DNA from: Rhizobium sp. R635
GTDB taxonomy: Bacteria; Pseudomonadota; Alphaproteobacteria; Rhizobiales; Rhizobiaceae
Direction: 5' to 3'
Length of the DNA: 64,000 bases
NCBI RefSeq assembly: GCF_002211285.1
Contig: NZ_LOKX01000012.1
Coordinates: forward strand, 124,001 to 188,000
The position numbers were made by a program, and so were the translations under genes. The notes beneath the pieces are model-generated. The model was not told the DNA's origin. It worked only from the letters and a program-made list of their open reading frames with translations, and searched no databases. Below, piece after piece: positions 63,790 to 64,000 of this stretch (within the stretch, counting starts at the first letter, position 1; every line of letters begins with the position of its first letter).

Positions 63790-64000
63790 ATGCCTTCGCT
63801 TGAGATGACCGGCTGGAAGCCCAAGATTGCAGTAATCGGCGTTGGTGGAGGCGGTGGCAACGCGGTCAACAGCATGATCGCACGAAACCTGTCCGGTGCG
63901 GAGTTCATTGCCGTGAACACCGATGCACAAGCGCTTGCGATGTCTAAAGCCCACCACATTGTCCAGCTTGGCGTGACAGTCACCGAGGGGCTGGGTGCAG
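63790..64000 (+). CDS. ftsZ2: FtsZ paralogue, N-terminal part (runs off window)
   Basis: The first 70 codons read [21 protein letters not shown], then [18 protein letters not shown] and [15 protein letters not shown], the unmistakable GTPase start of bacterial FtsZ. It is cut by the right edge. The start is taken at 63790, where the fold begins as in FtsZ; an in-frame ATG at 63745 would add 15 residues. Small departures ([10 protein letters not shown] for the usual VNNMI) suggest a divergent second copy. Rhizobia are known to carry a truncated FtsZ2; whether this one is truncated cannot be seen. Confidence 0.85.
   Translation, partial: MPSLEMTGWKPKIAVIGVGGGGGNAVNSMIARNLSGAEFIAVNTDAQALAMSKAHHIVQLGVTVTEGLGA

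Overview
The window reads as an accessory, probably plasmid-borne or genomic-island, segment of an alphaproteobacterium of the Rhizobium leguminosarum/etli type. The grounds are high GC, dense ABC-transporter operons, translationally coupled ATGA overlaps, a biuret hydrolase whose sequence and active-site numbering (D36/K142/C175) match the characterised R. leguminosarum BiuH, and a second FtsZ at the right edge. This is an inference from protein recognition; no database search was possible. No tRNA, rRNA, CRISPR array or replication origin was seen.

Layout. 0.2-3.4 kb: a fumarylacetoacetate-hydrolase gene and a carboxymuconolactone-decarboxylase-like gene, each preceded by the same GCTAACGTTAGC palindrome, then a DUF4143 AAA ATPase behind three 22-bp-spaced direct repeats. 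4.0-13.9 kb: a guanidine operon with a sigma-54 promoter, a guanidine-I (ykkC) riboswitch with terminator, an ABC transporter, two DUF1989 carboxyguanidine-deiminase-type proteins, a urea-carboxylase-family guanidine carboxylase and allophanate hydrolase. 14.1-22.2 kb: creatininase-family hydrolase, LysR regulator, and an ABC transporter/cytosine-deaminase-like amidohydrolase/flavoenzyme operon of unknown substrate; a conserved long dyad precedes both transcription units. 22.2-30.2 kb: RidA, a GntR regulator and a biuret operon (BMP-type ABC transporter, BiuH, a second cysteine hydrolase, a cupin) with its own sigma-54 promoter. 30.3-35.8 kb: LysE exporter, LysR, two cupins, a wHTH-TPR regulator and a HicAB toxin-antitoxin pair.

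36.1-48.0 kb: a complete aerobic nicotinate catabolic cluster (nicA, nicB, nicC, nicX, nicD, nicF, nicE, a MarR-type nicR, an extra TetR regulator) plus XdhC and MobA-like genes that probably mature the molybdenum cofactor of NicB. 48.1-54.0 kb: a LacI regulator divergent from a PotABCD-type ABC transporter and a nucleoside-phosphorylase-like protein. 54.2-56.6 kb: decay zone with an IS256-family remnant, an SDR gene and a frameshifted PaaI-type thioesterase. 56.7-62.3 kb: RND efflux pump with two TetR regulators. 62.4-64.0 kb: FabF-like ketosynthase and the start of an FtsZ paralogue that runs off the window.

How it fits together. The dominant theme is nitrogen scavenging from small N-rich molecules. 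Guanidine and biuret both converge on allophanate, but the only allophanate hydrolase here lies in the guanidine operon. Both of those operons carry textbook -24/-12 promoters, pointing to NtrC/RpoN nitrogen control; the guanidine operon additionally needs the ligand at its riboswitch. Nicotinate breakdown also releases ammonia and yields fumarate.
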